NCBI RefSeq assembly: GCF_007828045.1
Contig: NZ_VITN01000002.1
Coordinates: 310,001-374,000 of the forward strand
Length of the DNA: 64,000 nucleotides
Reading direction: 5' to 3'
Source of the DNA: Nitrospirillum amazonense
GTDB taxonomy: Bacteria > Pseudomonadota > Alphaproteobacteria > Azospirillales > Azospirillaceae
The position numbers and the translations under genes were made by a program. Below the pieces are notes generated by a model, which was given only the letters and a program-made list of their open reading frames with translations, ran no database searches and was not told the origin of the DNA. Below, piece by piece: positions 48,126-56,023 of the stretch (position 1 is its first letter; each line of letters begins with the position of its first letter).

Positions 48126-48728
48126 ATGTCATCGTTGCGCGTCGTGAATTTCTCAGGCCCGGACTCGCCGGAGCTGCTGGCCCAAGCCTGGCGGTTGCGG
48201 CACCGGGTTTTTCGTGAAGGCTTAGGCTGGGACGTGGCCTCGGTCGATCTGCTGGAGTTCGACGGATTCGACCGGAAGGCCTGGCACTGCGCGGCCCTGC
48301 AAGCGGGCCGCATGGTGGGCTATTGGCGGGCATTGCCCACCACCGAACCCTATCTGCTGGAACGCGACTTTCCCATGCTGCTGGGGGATAGACCGGCCCC
48401 CCGCGCCCCGGACATTTGGGAAATCAGCCGCTTCGTCATTTGCCCCGACGTGGCCAACCGGCGTGACGTGGGCAAGGTGCTGGTGCAAGCCATCGGGGCC
48501 TTCGGCGTGGCGCGCGCCGCCAACCGCCTGATCGCGGTGGTGGAGCCAACCTTCGGCCGCTTTGTGCGCCTGTGCGGCCTGCCGGTGACGGAGGAGACCA
48601 ACCCCGTCCATGTCGGCCAAGGCCACAAGGGCGACATCCACGCCGTGATCATCGCCCTGGACGTGCCGGCCTACGCCACCAACCCCTCATCCCGGACCAC
48701 CGCCGGCGCCGACCCGCGCGCCGCCTGA
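48126..48728 (+). CDS. acyl-homoserine-lactone synthase (LuxI family)
   Basis: A 200-residue LuxI-type enzyme. The invariant residues are visible: R, F and W in RLRHRVFREGLGW, D and D in EFDGFDRKAWH, R in YWRALPTT, and E and R in WEISRFVI. It joins S-adenosylmethionine with an acyl-ACP to make the signal molecule. The chain length cannot be read from sequence. A GGAG site precedes the ATG. It is divergent from luxR and 13 bases upstream of a P450 gene, so the P450 is probably under quorum control. Confidence 0.95.
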   Translation: MSSLRVVNFSGPDSPELLAQAWRLRHRVFREGLGWDVASVDLLEFDGFDRKAWHCAALQAGRMVGYWRALPTTEPYLLERDFPMLLGDRPAPRAPDIWEISRFVICPDVANRRDVGKVLVQAIGAFGVARAANRLIAVVEPTFGRFVRLCGLPVTEETNPVHVGQGHKGDIHAVIIALDVPAYATNPSSRTTAGADPRAA

Positions 48729-48741
48729 CGGAGACCAACCC

Positions 48742-50088
48742 ATGAGCTTCATCACCAACCTGCGGCGCGCCGTGCTGGGCGACCTGCCCGATTTCGCCGC
48801 CGACCCCATCGGCTTCGTCGAGCGCCACGGCATCGGCGCCGATGTTCCCGTGGCCCTGCGCCTAGGCCCCAAGCCCGCCTTCCTGATCAGCCATCCGGCG
48901 GGCTTCCAGCGCGTGCTGGTGGAAAACCGCGACGCCTATGGCAAGGGGGCGGAACAGGCGCGGCTGCGCCCCCTGTTCGGCGAGGGCATGGTGACCGCCA
49001 GCGGCCCGCGCTGGGATGCGGCCCGCCAGGCCGCCAAGGCCGCCTTTTCGCAAAGCCGCCTGAATCACGGGCTGGAGCTGGCCCTGTGCGTGCTGGCGCG
49101 GGAAGCGGCGGGCCTGGCCCAGAGCAGCGGATCGGAGATCGATCTGCACGGCCTGATGGGCCGGCTGACCATGCGCATGGTGATCGCGGCCTTGTTCCAT
49201 GAACGGCTGGAGGACGAGGCCGCGGCCGACGCCATCTACCGGGCGGGCTGCGTCGCCCACCGTCATCTCAGCCTGTCCATGTGGCGGCTGGTGGATCTGG
49301 ATATGTACCTGCCCACGCGGGAGGGCCGGGCCTTCCGCGGCGCCATCGCGGAAATGGAGCGCCAGATCGCCGGCTTCGCCCAGGCCCCCAAGGGCTTTCT
49401 GGCGGCCTTGCACCCCCTGGTCGCGGAGTATGGCCCCGCGGTGATGCGGGATGAGGCCATCACCGCCCTGGTCGCGGGATTCGAAACCACGGCCACCGCC
49501 GGCTGCTGGCTGGCCTACGCCCTGGCCCGGCGACCGGATCTGGCCGCCTGGCTGCGGCAGGAGGTGGAGGAGAGGCTGCCCGCCGACGGGGAGCTGCGCC
49601 CCGGCCTGCTGCGCGAGCTGCCCCGCACCCGTGCCATGGTGCAGGAGGTGCTGCGCCTTTACCCCAGCGCCTGGTGGTTCGCCCGCACGGCCTTGGCCGA
49701 CGACGTGGTATCGGGTGTGGCCATCCCCAAGGGCGCCTCGATCCTGCTGTGCCCCTGGGCCCTGCACCGCCAGCCTGACCAGTGGGCGGACCCGCTGCAG
49801 CTCAATCCCGCCCGCTTCCTGGAGGGCACGCCCTTGTCAGGAAAAAGCGGGCCGGACAAGTTCGCTTACGTGCCCTTCGGCGCCGGCCCGCGCACCTGCA
49901 TCGGGGCACAGCTGGCGACGGCGGAGCTGACGGCCCTGGCTGCCATGCTGGTCACCACCTTCGACATCGAGGCGCTATCCGGGCCGCTGGCGGCCCAAGT
50001 GCCGGAGGGCGGCATCACCCTGGGCGCCCCCCGCGCCGGCATGAAGGTACGCCTGACGGTGCGCGAACCCCTGCGCAAGGTGGCCTGA
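48742..50088 (+). CDS. cytochrome P450
   Basis: A 448-residue soluble P450. It has the I-helix oxygen motif AGFETTA near residue 245, the ExxR motif EVLR near 302, and the heme ligand loop FGAGPRTCIG near 378-387 with its cysteine. No membrane anchor or fused reductase is present, so it needs separate redox partners, none of which is in the window. The pattern resembles fatty-acid or terpenoid hydroxylating bacterial CYPs, but the substrate is not deducible. Tight linkage to luxI suggests it acts on a quorum-controlled product or on the signal itself. Confidence 0.94.
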   Translation: MSFITNLRRAVLGDLPDFAADPIGFVERHGIGADVPVALRLGPKPAFLISHPAGFQRVLVENRDAYGKGAEQARLRPLFGEGMVTASGPRWDAARQAAKAAFSQSRLNHGLELALCVLAREAAGLAQSSGSEIDLHGLMGRLTMRMVIAALFHERLEDEAAADAIYRAGCVAHRHLSLSMWRLVDLDMYLPTREGRAFRGAIAEMERQIAGFAQAPKGFLAALHPLVAEYGPAVMRDEAITALVAGFETTATAGCWLAYALARRPDLAAWLRQEVEERLPADGELRPGLLRELPRTRAMVQEVLRLYPSAWWFARTALADDVVSGVAIPKGASILLCPWALHRQPDQWADPLQLNPARFLEGTPLSGKSGPDKFAYVPFGAGPRTCIGAQLATAELTALAAMLVTTFDIEALSGPLAAQVPEGGITLGAPRAGMKVRLTVREPLRKVA

Positions 50089-50094
50089 CGGCCC

Positions 50095-51321
50095 TCAGGC
50101 GCCAGACGCCGGAACCAGGCGATAGAGCCCGACATCGATCACGCCGGCGCGGAATCCCGCCTCGCAATACGCCAGATAATAATCCCATAGCCGGCGGAAG
50201 CGGGGCGGGAAGCCCTGGGCCTGGATGTCGGCCCAGGCGGCGTGGAAGCGGCGACGCCATTCCGCCAGGGTGCGGGCGTAGCTGTCGCCGAAGGTTTCCG
50301 CCCCGTCCAGTCGCAGGCCGGCCGCCGCCGCCTCCCGCGCCAGGCGGCCGGGCGGCGGCAGCATGCCGCCCGGGAAGACGTGGCGCTGGATGAAGTCGAC
50401 ATTGCTGCGGTAATGCTCAAAGCGGGCGTCGTCGATGGTGATGACCTGCAGCACCGCCACCCCGTCATCGGACAGGCGCTGGCGCAGCGTCCGGAAATAC
50501 AGCGGCCAGTAGCGCTCCCCCACCGCCTCCAGCATTTCGATGGAGACGATGCGGTCATAGGTGCCGGTGACGTCACGATAGTCCTGTAGGCGCAGATCCG
50601 CACGGCAGCCCAGATCGGCCTGGATCAACCGGTCCTGCGCCGCCGCCAGCTGGGCGGGCGACAAGGTCAACCCGGTGACGTGGCAGCCTTCGCGCGCGAT
50701 CCGTTCCGCCAAGCCGCCCCAGCCGCAGCCGATCTCCAGCACCCGTTCCCCGCCGCTGAGGCCCAGCAGCTGGACGATGCGGTCCAGCTTGACCGCCTGC
50801 GCCGCCTCCAGCGATTGACCGGGTGACGTATAGAGGGCGGAGGAATAGGCCATGCCCTGGTCCAGCCAGCAGGCATAAAAATCGTTCCCCAAATCATAAT
50901 GGGCGATGACGTTGCGGCGGCTGCCGGCCCGGGTGTTGGCGCGGCCACGATGCAGCAGCCGGTTCACCATGCGGGCCAGCGGCGTGCCGGCCATGGCGCC
51001 GTCCAGCCGGGAGATATTACGCGCCGCCAGTTCCAGCAAGGCCGGCAGGTCGGGGCTGGACCAATCGCCATCGGCATAGGCCTCGGCGAAGGCGATGTCG
51101 CCGCCCAGCGCCAACCGCCGCGCGGCGCGCCAGCGATGTAGTTCCAGCACGCCCTCGGGCCCAGGCTGCGCCGCCCGCCGCGTCAGCCGGGTGCCGTCCG
51201 GAAACCGCACCGTGATCTGCCCCACCGCCAGCCGCGCCATCATGCGCGAGATCAGGGCGGCAGGCAGCCGTTGCAGGGACGGGGGTGAGGCCACGGGGGT
51301 GGGAGAGACGTCCAATGACAT
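50095..51321 (-). CDS. cyclopropane-fatty-acyl-phospholipid synthase-type methyltransferase
   Basis: A 408-residue SAM-dependent enzyme of the CfaS family. It has the SAM site VLEIGCGWGGLAERIAREG, YDLGNDFYACWLDQGMAYSSALY and the C-terminal RLWDYYLAYCEAGFRAGVIDVGLYRL. It adds a methylene or methyl group to unsaturated acyl chains of phospholipids. Beside sigma-E, ChrR and DUF1365 genes, it fits lipid remodelling under singlet-oxygen stress, as known for CfaS genes in Rhodobacter. It lies 14 bases after the DUF1365 gene on the same strand. Confidence 0.92.
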   Translation of the reverse strand: MSLDVSPTPVASPPSLQRLPAALISRMMARLAVGQITVRFPDGTRLTRRAAQPGPEGVLELHRWRAARRLALGGDIAFAEAYADGDWSSPDLPALLELAARNISRLDGAMAGTPLARMVNRLLHRGRANTRAGSRRNVIAHYDLGNDFYACWLDQGMAYSSALYTSPGQSLEAAQAVKLDRIVQLLGLSGGERVLEIGCGWGGLAERIAREGCHVTGLTLSPAQLAAAQDRLIQADLGCRADLRLQDYRDVTGTYDRIVSIEMLEAVGERYWPLYFRTLRQRLSDDGVAVLQVITIDDARFEHYRSNVDFIQRHVFPGGMLPPPGRLAREAAAAGLRLDGAETFGDSYARTLAEWRRRFHAAWADIQAQGFPPRFRRLWDYYLAYCEAGFRAGVIDVGLYRLVPASGA

Positions 51322-51334
51322 GGGTGGTGAAGTC

Positions 51335-52246
51335 CTACAGGCCAGGGTCGGCGGGGGTGATGGCAGGGGTGACGGCAGGGGTGACGATAGTGACGGACCG
51401 GGGCGGCGGCGGCGGGCTGGACCGGAAGCCGACCCCCTTCAGCCACAGCTTCAGGGCCTGCCAGTGGATCGCGGCCATCACCTTCCAGGTCAGCAGCGGC
51501 TGCGCCGCCCAGGCCAGCAGGACGCCGGCATCATCCAGCGCCAGGCGCCGCCCGCTGAAGCAGGCGGACAGGATGGGCGCGGACCGCCCGTCCCGGTCAT
51601 CGCCAGGGCGCACCTGGATGGCCACGGTCAAGCCCTCGGCAGGCGGCGACACGCGGAACTCATAACGCGCGTCCATGTCCAGGAAGGGGGAAACGTGCAG
51701 ATGTTTGGTGCAGTGCTGGCGCACCACGCCGCCGGCGGCAGCCCGGGCGTCCAAGGGGGGTGCCACGGGGATGACGTAGCTATGCCGCAGTCCGAAGGTG
51801 TTGTTCACCTCATGTACCAAGGCACAGAGCGTGCCGTCGCGGCGATGGCAGAAATAAACGCTGATGGGGTTGAAGACATAGCCCAGGACGCGGGGCATGC
51901 ACCACAGCCGGATCGCACCCCCGTCGTAGCCGGCGCCGGCCTCGGCCAGAAGCCCCGCCACTTGATCCGCCAGGGGCCGGCCGGAACCGTCCCCGTGATC
52001 GGCGTCATGAAAGGACAGCAGGTTGAAACCGTTGTGGGAGAAAAACCGGAGCCGCAGGTGCAGGGCCGGCAGTTCATCCAGGTCCAGCAGCATGGACCAG
52101 ACGCGATAACGCAGGTGGTGGCGGCGCGGCCAAGTGCGGCGGTGAGCCACCCAGCCCCGGTAGAGGGCGCTGGGGCCGGATATTGGGGCGCCGGGTTTCC
52201 CCGCATCCGCCAAGTCCGCATCCATATCCAACCTTGGGTCCGACAT
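51335..52246 (-). CDS. DUF1365 family protein
   Basis: About 303 residues from the ATG at 52246, which has a GGAGG site (a GTG at 52264 is in frame). Conserved DUF1365 features: RHHLRYRVWSMLLDLDELP, FSHNGFNLLSFHDADHGDG, MPRVLGYVFNPISVYFC and the C-terminal SPFLDMDARYEFRVSPPAEG. Its biochemical role is unknown, but it is nearly always beside a CfaS gene and often a flavin amine oxidase, pointing to fatty-acid modification. It is the first gene of the minus transcript driven by the sigma-E-like promoter at 52289-52318. Confidence 0.9.
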   Translation of the reverse strand: MSDPRLDMDADLADAGKPGAPISGPSALYRGWVAHRRTWPRRHHLRYRVWSMLLDLDELPALHLRLRFFSHNGFNLLSFHDADHGDGSGRPLADQVAGLLAEAGAGYDGGAIRLWCMPRVLGYVFNPISVYFCHRRDGTLCALVHEVNNTFGLRHSYVIPVAPPLDARAAAGGVVRQHCTKHLHVSPFLDMDARYEFRVSPPAEGLTVAIQVRPGDDRDGRSAPILSACFSGRRLALDDAGVLLAWAAQPLLTWKVMAAIHWQALKLWLKGVGFRSSPPPPPRSVTIVTPAVTPAITPADPGL

Positions 52247-52288
52247 CCGCCCCGTGCCTCCCACGCCTGGCAGTAAAAGCTTGCGATC

Positions 52289-52318
52289 CCTATACGCGCC
52301 AGGATGAGTGCTGGATCA
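52289..52318 (-). promoter_or_regulatory. sigma-E-type promoter for DUF1365-CfaS
   Basis: On the minus strand TGATCC (52318-52313) is followed after 18 bases by TATAGG (52294-52289). This resembles the Rhodobacter sigma-E consensus, whose -35 element is TGATCC. The expected start site is some 20-30 bases before the DUF1365 start. Confidence 0.65.
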
Positions 52319-52332
52319 GTCGATACAGCGGC

Positions 52333-52361
52333 TGATCCAAATCCGCCGTGGTTCGTATAGA
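52333..52361 (+). promoter_or_regulatory. sigma-E-type promoter for the sigma/ChrR operon
   Basis: TGATCC (52333-52338) is followed after 17 bases by TATAGA (52356-52361). The two divergent promoters are back to back with facing -35 elements 14 bases apart. The implied start site is around 52368, which argues that the sigma gene starts downstream, at the GTG at 52463. Confidence 0.65.
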
Positions 52362-52462
52362 GTGACATGCATGACGCCCGCACCCTTCGAACCGCATCAC
52401 CCCGCCGCCGGCCATCGGCCGGCCGGCCTGGTATGTCCTGGGCTCGGCCGGGAGACAGCCGC

Positions 52463-53089
52463 GTGAGCGGCGGCGGGGATGGTATCCTGCCGGAAGGCCG
52501 CGCCACGGCCGGCGCCACCGCTGGCACGGTCGTGTTGGAGGATGTGCACGCCCGCCACCTGCGGGCCATCGCCGCGCAGGGCGACCGCGCCGCGTTCTCG
52601 GCCCTGTTCCGGCACTACGCCCCCCGCATCAAGAGCTACCTCCTGACCACCGGCCTGCCACCCATGGAGGCGGAGGAGCTGGCGCAGGAGGTCATGCTGA
52701 CGGTCTGGCGCAAGGCCGCCATCTTCGACCCGTCCCGCGCGCGGGCCGCCACCTGGATCTTCACCATCGCCCGCAACCTGCGCATCGACGCGGCCCGCCG
52801 CAGCCGCGCGGCGGACGCCGCCGTGGCGCAGGAAAGCCTGACGCCGGCGGAACCGGAGCCGGCGGACGACCTGTTGTTCGCGGCGGAGGCGGCGGACCGC
52901 CTGCGCGCCACACTGGATACCCTGCCCCCGGATCAATTGGCGGTCGTGCGGCTTTCCTTCTTTGAAGACGCGCCGCACCCGGACATCGCCCGCCGCCTGG
53001 GCATTCCGTTGGGGACGGTCAAATCGCGCCTGCGCCTGGCCATGGCCCGGCTGCGCGGCGTGATCGATCCCGGGGGGGCCGAACGATGA
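52463..53089 (+). CDS. rpoE: ECF sigma factor (sigma-E/RpoE, ChrR-linked)
   Basis: About 208 residues from the GTG at 52463, which has a GGGAG site. The frame is open to 52367, but that would put the start at the predicted transcription start. Region 2 is AAFSALFRHYAPRIKSYLL...EAEELAQEVMLTVWRKA, and region 4 is LPPDQLAVVRLSFFEDAPHPDIARRLGIPLGTVKSRLRLAMARLR. It is paired with a ChrR-type anti-sigma overlapping by 4 bases. By family it directs the singlet-oxygen/organic-peroxide response, and matching promoters lie upstream of itself and of the divergent genes. Confidence 0.92.
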   Translation: MSGGGDGILPEGRATAGATAGTVVLEDVHARHLRAIAAQGDRAAFSALFRHYAPRIKSYLLTTGLPPMEAEELAQEVMLTVWRKAAIFDPSRARAATWIFTIARNLRIDAARRSRAADAAVAQESLTPAEPEPADDLLFAAEAADRLRATLDTLPPDQLAVVRLSFFEDAPHPDIARRLGIPLGTVKSRLRLAMARLRGVIDPGGAER

Positions 53090-53784
53090 TCGCCGCCATG
53101 CGCCCACCCCCTTCCCCGCCCCACCCCACCCACCATCCCGACGTTGACCTGCTGTCGCGCCACGCCGCCGGCACCCTGGCCGACGGCCCCGCGCTGGTGG
53201 TGGCCACCCATCTCGACTTCTGCCCCATCTGCCGCCACCAGATGCGGGCATGGGAAGCGCTGGGCGGCGCCCTGCTGAACAGCCAACGTCCCGTGGCGCT
53301 GGCCGATGACGCGCTGGAGCGCACGCTTGCCCGGCTTGATGGCGCCCAGCTTGATGACGCCCGCCTGGAGGGGAAACGGCCGCCTGCGGACGTGCCCGCC
53401 CTCGACCCCGATCCGGTACTGCCCCCCGCCTTGCGTCGCCAGCGCCTGGGGCCCTGGCGGTTCGTCGCACCCGGCATCCGGGGACGCGCGGTCCGGGTCG
53501 ACCCTACCCAGGGCTACAAGGTCATGCTGTTCCGGGTGGCGGCGGGCATGGCCATACCCATGCACGGCCATCGGGGCCAGGAATACACCTGCGTCGTCGA
53601 TGGCGCCTTCAGCGACGTCTTCGGCCGCTTCGGCTCCGGCGACATGGCGGCGGTGGATGCCAGCGTGGATCACCAGCCGCTGGCGGAGCCGGATGGCGAT
53701 TGCCTGTGCCTGATCGCCGTGCGCGGCCGGCTGCGCATCCACAGCCTGCTGGGCCGCCTGGTCCAGCCGCTGGTCGGGCTCTGA
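53086..53784 (+). CDS. chrR: ChrR-family anti-sigma factor
   Basis: A 232-residue protein. The N-terminal zinc anti-sigma domain has a leading histidine (HHPDVDLLSRHAAGTL) and the H-x3-C-x2-C motif HLDFCPIC. The C-terminal cupin carries the metal ligands HGHRGQE and a later histidine in DASVDHQP, all expected for ChrR. It holds sigma-E inactive until singlet oxygen or peroxides release it. It overlaps the sigma gene by 4 bases (ATGA), so stoichiometric synthesis is likely. Confidence 0.94.
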   Translation: MIAAMRPPPSPPHPTHHPDVDLLSRHAAGTLADGPALVVATHLDFCPICRHQMRAWEALGGALLNSQRPVALADDALERTLARLDGAQLDDARLEGKRPPADVPALDPDPVLPPALRRQRLGPWRFVAPGIRGRAVRVDPTQGYKVMLFRVAAGMAIPMHGHRGQEYTCVVDGAFSDVFGRFGSGDMAAVDASVDHQPLAEPDGDCLCLIAVRGRLRIHSLLGRLVQPLVGL

Positions 53785-53787
53785 CCC

Positions 53788-54603
53788 TTGGCGCCCGCCC
53801 TTCTGCTGGCGGCCGTGGCACTTGGCCAATGCGCCATCATGGCCCTGGCCTGGGCCATCCAGCGGCGTACCCGCCAATCGGGTTGGGTGGACACGTGCTG
53901 GTCGCTGGCCGTCGGCGCGGGCGGCTTGGCCGCTGCCCTGGTTCCCGTGGACGGGGCGCCCCTCACCGCCCGGCAAATCCTGGTCGCCACGCTGGTGGGG
54001 CTGTGGTCGGCGCGCCTGGCCGCCCATATCGGGGGGCGTACCCGGGGCGGCGGTGATGATCCGCGATATGCCGAGCTGATGCGCGTTTGGGGGTCGCGGG
54101 CACCTGCCCGCCTGTTCTGGTTCCTGCAAAGCCAGGCCGTGGCCGCGGCCCTGCTGGGCTTGACCGTTTATGCCGCGGCCCGCAACCCCGCACCCGGCCT
54201 TGGCGGCGGGGACGTGCTGGGCACGCTGGTGCTGCTGGGGGGAATCGCCGGCGAAGGGGTGGCCGACGCCCAGCTGGCCCGCTTCCGCCGGCGGGCCGAT
54301 GCCCATGGCCGGGTATGCGATGCCGGCTTGTGGCGCTGGTCGCGGCATCCCAACTATTTTTTCGAATGGCTGAACTGGCTGGCCTATCCCTGCTTCGCCC
54401 TGGCGCCGGGGCCGGAAGGGCTTTGGCCTTGGGGCTGGGCGGCTTTCGTCGGCCCGCTCATGATGTATGTCCTGCTGGTCCATGTTTCCGGCCTACCGCC
54501 GCTGGAGGCCCACATGGCGCGGTCCCGGGGGGCCGCGTTCGCCGACTACTCCCGGCGTACCAGCGCCTTCTTCCCCTGGCCGCCACGGCGGGACACGGAA
54601 TAG
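53788..54603 (+). CDS. DUF1295 / steroid 5-alpha-reductase-like membrane protein
   Basis: A 271-residue protein starting with TTG 3 bases after chrR. About six hydrophobic segments, and the DUF1295 signature WSRHPNYFFEWLNWLAYP with the C-terminal RSRGAAFADYSRRTSAFFPWPP. Relatives act as NAD(P)H-dependent reductases or isoprenylcysteine-type methyltransferases, and a role in fatty-acid modification is plausible here. Being third in the sigma-E/ChrR operon, it is probably induced by photo-oxidative stress. Confidence 0.88.
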   Translation: MAPALLLAAVALGQCAIMALAWAIQRRTRQSGWVDTCWSLAVGAGGLAAALVPVDGAPLTARQILVATLVGLWSARLAAHIGGRTRGGGDDPRYAELMRVWGSRAPARLFWFLQSQAVAAALLGLTVYAAARNPAPGLGGGDVLGTLVLLGGIAGEGVADAQLARFRRRADAHGRVCDAGLWRWSRHPNYFFEWLNWLAYPCFALAPGPEGLWPWGWAAFVGPLMMYVLLVHVSGLPPLEAHMARSRGAAFADYSRRTSAFFPWPPRRDTE

Positions 54604-54707
54604 ATCCTTGACCGTCGGCCCCACTGGACGATTAGCTGGCGGGGGCGATCGGCCGCCCCGGGGGAACCCCGAGGGCCCCCCGGATGACAGCATATCGGGG
54701 GATGGTC

Positions 54708-55196
54708 ATGCGGCATGGGATGAAGATGGGGGCCGTCCTGGCCTTGGCCGCCGGCCTGGCGGTGGGCGGGTGTTCCGGCGACGACCCCATGGGGCCCGGA
54801 CCGGACCAGAAGATGTTGCAGGCCGCCTGCGCGCTGGACCTGCACACGACCCGCCCCACGGGCACGGACGTGCTGACCATGTATCGGATCGAGCTGCCAC
54901 TGACGCCGGTGGACGTGCGGCGCGTGGAATCCACCGTCCTGGCGGATGGGCGCGACACCTATTACGTGCGCGCCAAGTTCAACGGCCAGGTCTGCATCGG
55001 CGGCGACGTCACCCTGGTGTCATTGGCGGGCGGCAAGGTGCATGTGCACTATGAGATCGCGGATTTGGCGCACCTGGACATGATGGGGAAGCCCATCTTC
55101 GTGCGCCTGACCCTGGACGATACCTTCGACTATACCCCAGGCCAGATCGTGAACCGCACGGCCGGCGGCAATCACTATGGATTTTTGCTGAAATAG
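54708..55196 (+). CDS. small lipoprotein of unknown function
   Basis: About 162 residues from the ATG at 54708, with a lipoprotein signal peptide (MRHGMKMGAVLALAAGLAVGGC) and the lipobox cysteine in VGGC. The mature part is a small, mainly beta domain (VLTMYRIELPLTPVDVRRVESTVL, TYYVRAKFNGQVCIGGDVTLV). An ATG at 54684 is also open. It follows the DUF1295 gene by about 100 bases, so co-expression with the sigma-E operon is possible. I do not recognise a family. Confidence 0.7.
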   Translation: MRHGMKMGAVLALAAGLAVGGCSGDDPMGPGPDQKMLQAACALDLHTTRPTGTDVLTMYRIELPLTPVDVRRVESTVLADGRDTYYVRAKFNGQVCIGGDVTLVSLAGGKVHVHYEIADLAHLDMMGKPIFVRLTLDDTFDYTPGQIVNRTAGGNHYGFLLK

Positions 55197-55594
55197 AGGG
55201 CGGCGGCGCAGCCGGCCGCCGCCGCCACCGCCGTCAGGCTCGCCCCCCACGCCATATCCAGCGCGCTCAGCCGGGCGGACCATAGGCGCAAGGTGGCGTG
55301 GTTGGTAAGGTCGTACGTGCCGTAGGTGAGAAGGCCGAACACCGCGCCGCGCATCAGCGCCTGCATCAGCGGTGCGTCCGACCGCGTCGCCGGCTCCACG
55401 CAAAAGAAGACGATGCCGCCCGCCATGAGCATATAGAACACGGCCGCCGGCCCCAGGCGCGGCTGGGGCGCCACCATGTCGCCCATCACCTGGCGGTAGA
55501 ACCCGACCATGCGGGTCAGCCAGACGGCATCCAGGGTCAGGAAGGCGATAAGGGTCACCGCGTAGATCGCGGCCTGGCGCAGCACTGGTCCCAA
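55175..55594 (-). CDS. DUF2177 family membrane protein
   Basis: About 139 residues with four hydrophobic segments. Conserved: LTLDAVWLTRM in helix 1, FYMLMAGGIVFFCVEPA, and AVFGLLTYGTYDLTNHATLRLW, which is the DUF2177 signature. The start is set at the TTG at 55594 because GGAGG lies upstream; a GTG at 55585 is possible. Function unknown, but DUF2177 genes recur beside CfaS and sigma-E/ChrR genes. Its 3' end overlaps the convergent lipoprotein gene by about 20 bases. Confidence 0.85.
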   Translation of the reverse strand: MGPVLRQAAIYAVTLIAFLTLDAVWLTRMVGFYRQVMGDMVAPQPRLGPAAVFYMLMAGGIVFFCVEPATRSDAPLMQALMRGAVFGLLTYGTYDLTNHATLRLWSARLSALDMAWGASLTAVAAAAGCAAALYFSKNP

Positions 55595-55615
55595 GGCCTT
55601 TTCCTCCCCCCGCAA

Positions 55616-55656
55616 AGCCAAAAAGAAAAACGCCCCGGGCCTGGGCACGGGACGTT
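55616..55656 (-). terminator. rho-independent terminator before the DUF2177 gene
   Basis: On the minus strand ACGTCCCG pairs with CGGGGCGT (one G-T pair) around a 10-base loop, followed by TTTTTCTTTTT. It closes the transcript of the small gene at 55730-55966. Confidence 0.75.
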
Positions 55657-55729
55657 TCTCAATACGCGTCGGCGATGCGGATGGATCAGCCCAGGGCTTA
55701 TCTGACCGAGGGCTTATCCGACCGGGGGC

Positions 55730-55966
55730 TTACCGGACCGGCGAGCGGGTCAGCGACTTGATGCGTCCACGCGGGTTGCCGGACATGGCAGCGATTTCGC
55801 GGTCCTGCGCCTCGATGATGGCACGAGCGGGCTCGTCACCGTCCAGGCCGCCCAGTTCGGACGAGGGGACGCGGCGGTTGGACGACCGCGAGCCATCGTC
55901 ATACAGGACGTCGAACAGGACGAATTCGCTGACGGACTTGGATTTCGGCTTGCTGCTGCGGCCCAT
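55730..55966 (-). CDS. small conserved-looking cytosolic protein
   Basis: A 78-residue protein, MGRSSKPKSKSVSEFVLFDV at the start. It continues with a basic segment and DGDEPARAIIEAQDREIAAMSG, then a basic Gly/Arg tail. The codon use, good length and its own terminator downstream argue that it is real. No family recognised. No cysteine, signal peptide or membrane segment is visible; the charged pattern suggests an RNA- or protein-binding accessory factor, but that is a guess. Confidence 0.6.
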   Translation of the reverse strand: MGRSSKPKSKSVSEFVLFDVLYDDGSRSSNRRVPSSELGGLDGDEPARAIIEAQDREIAAMSGNPRGRIKSLTRSPVR

Positions 55967-56023
55967 GGGGACCTCCTCTTCCTAAAGAACCATCAAGATT
56001 GGGACTTGGGACCCCGACTGGGA

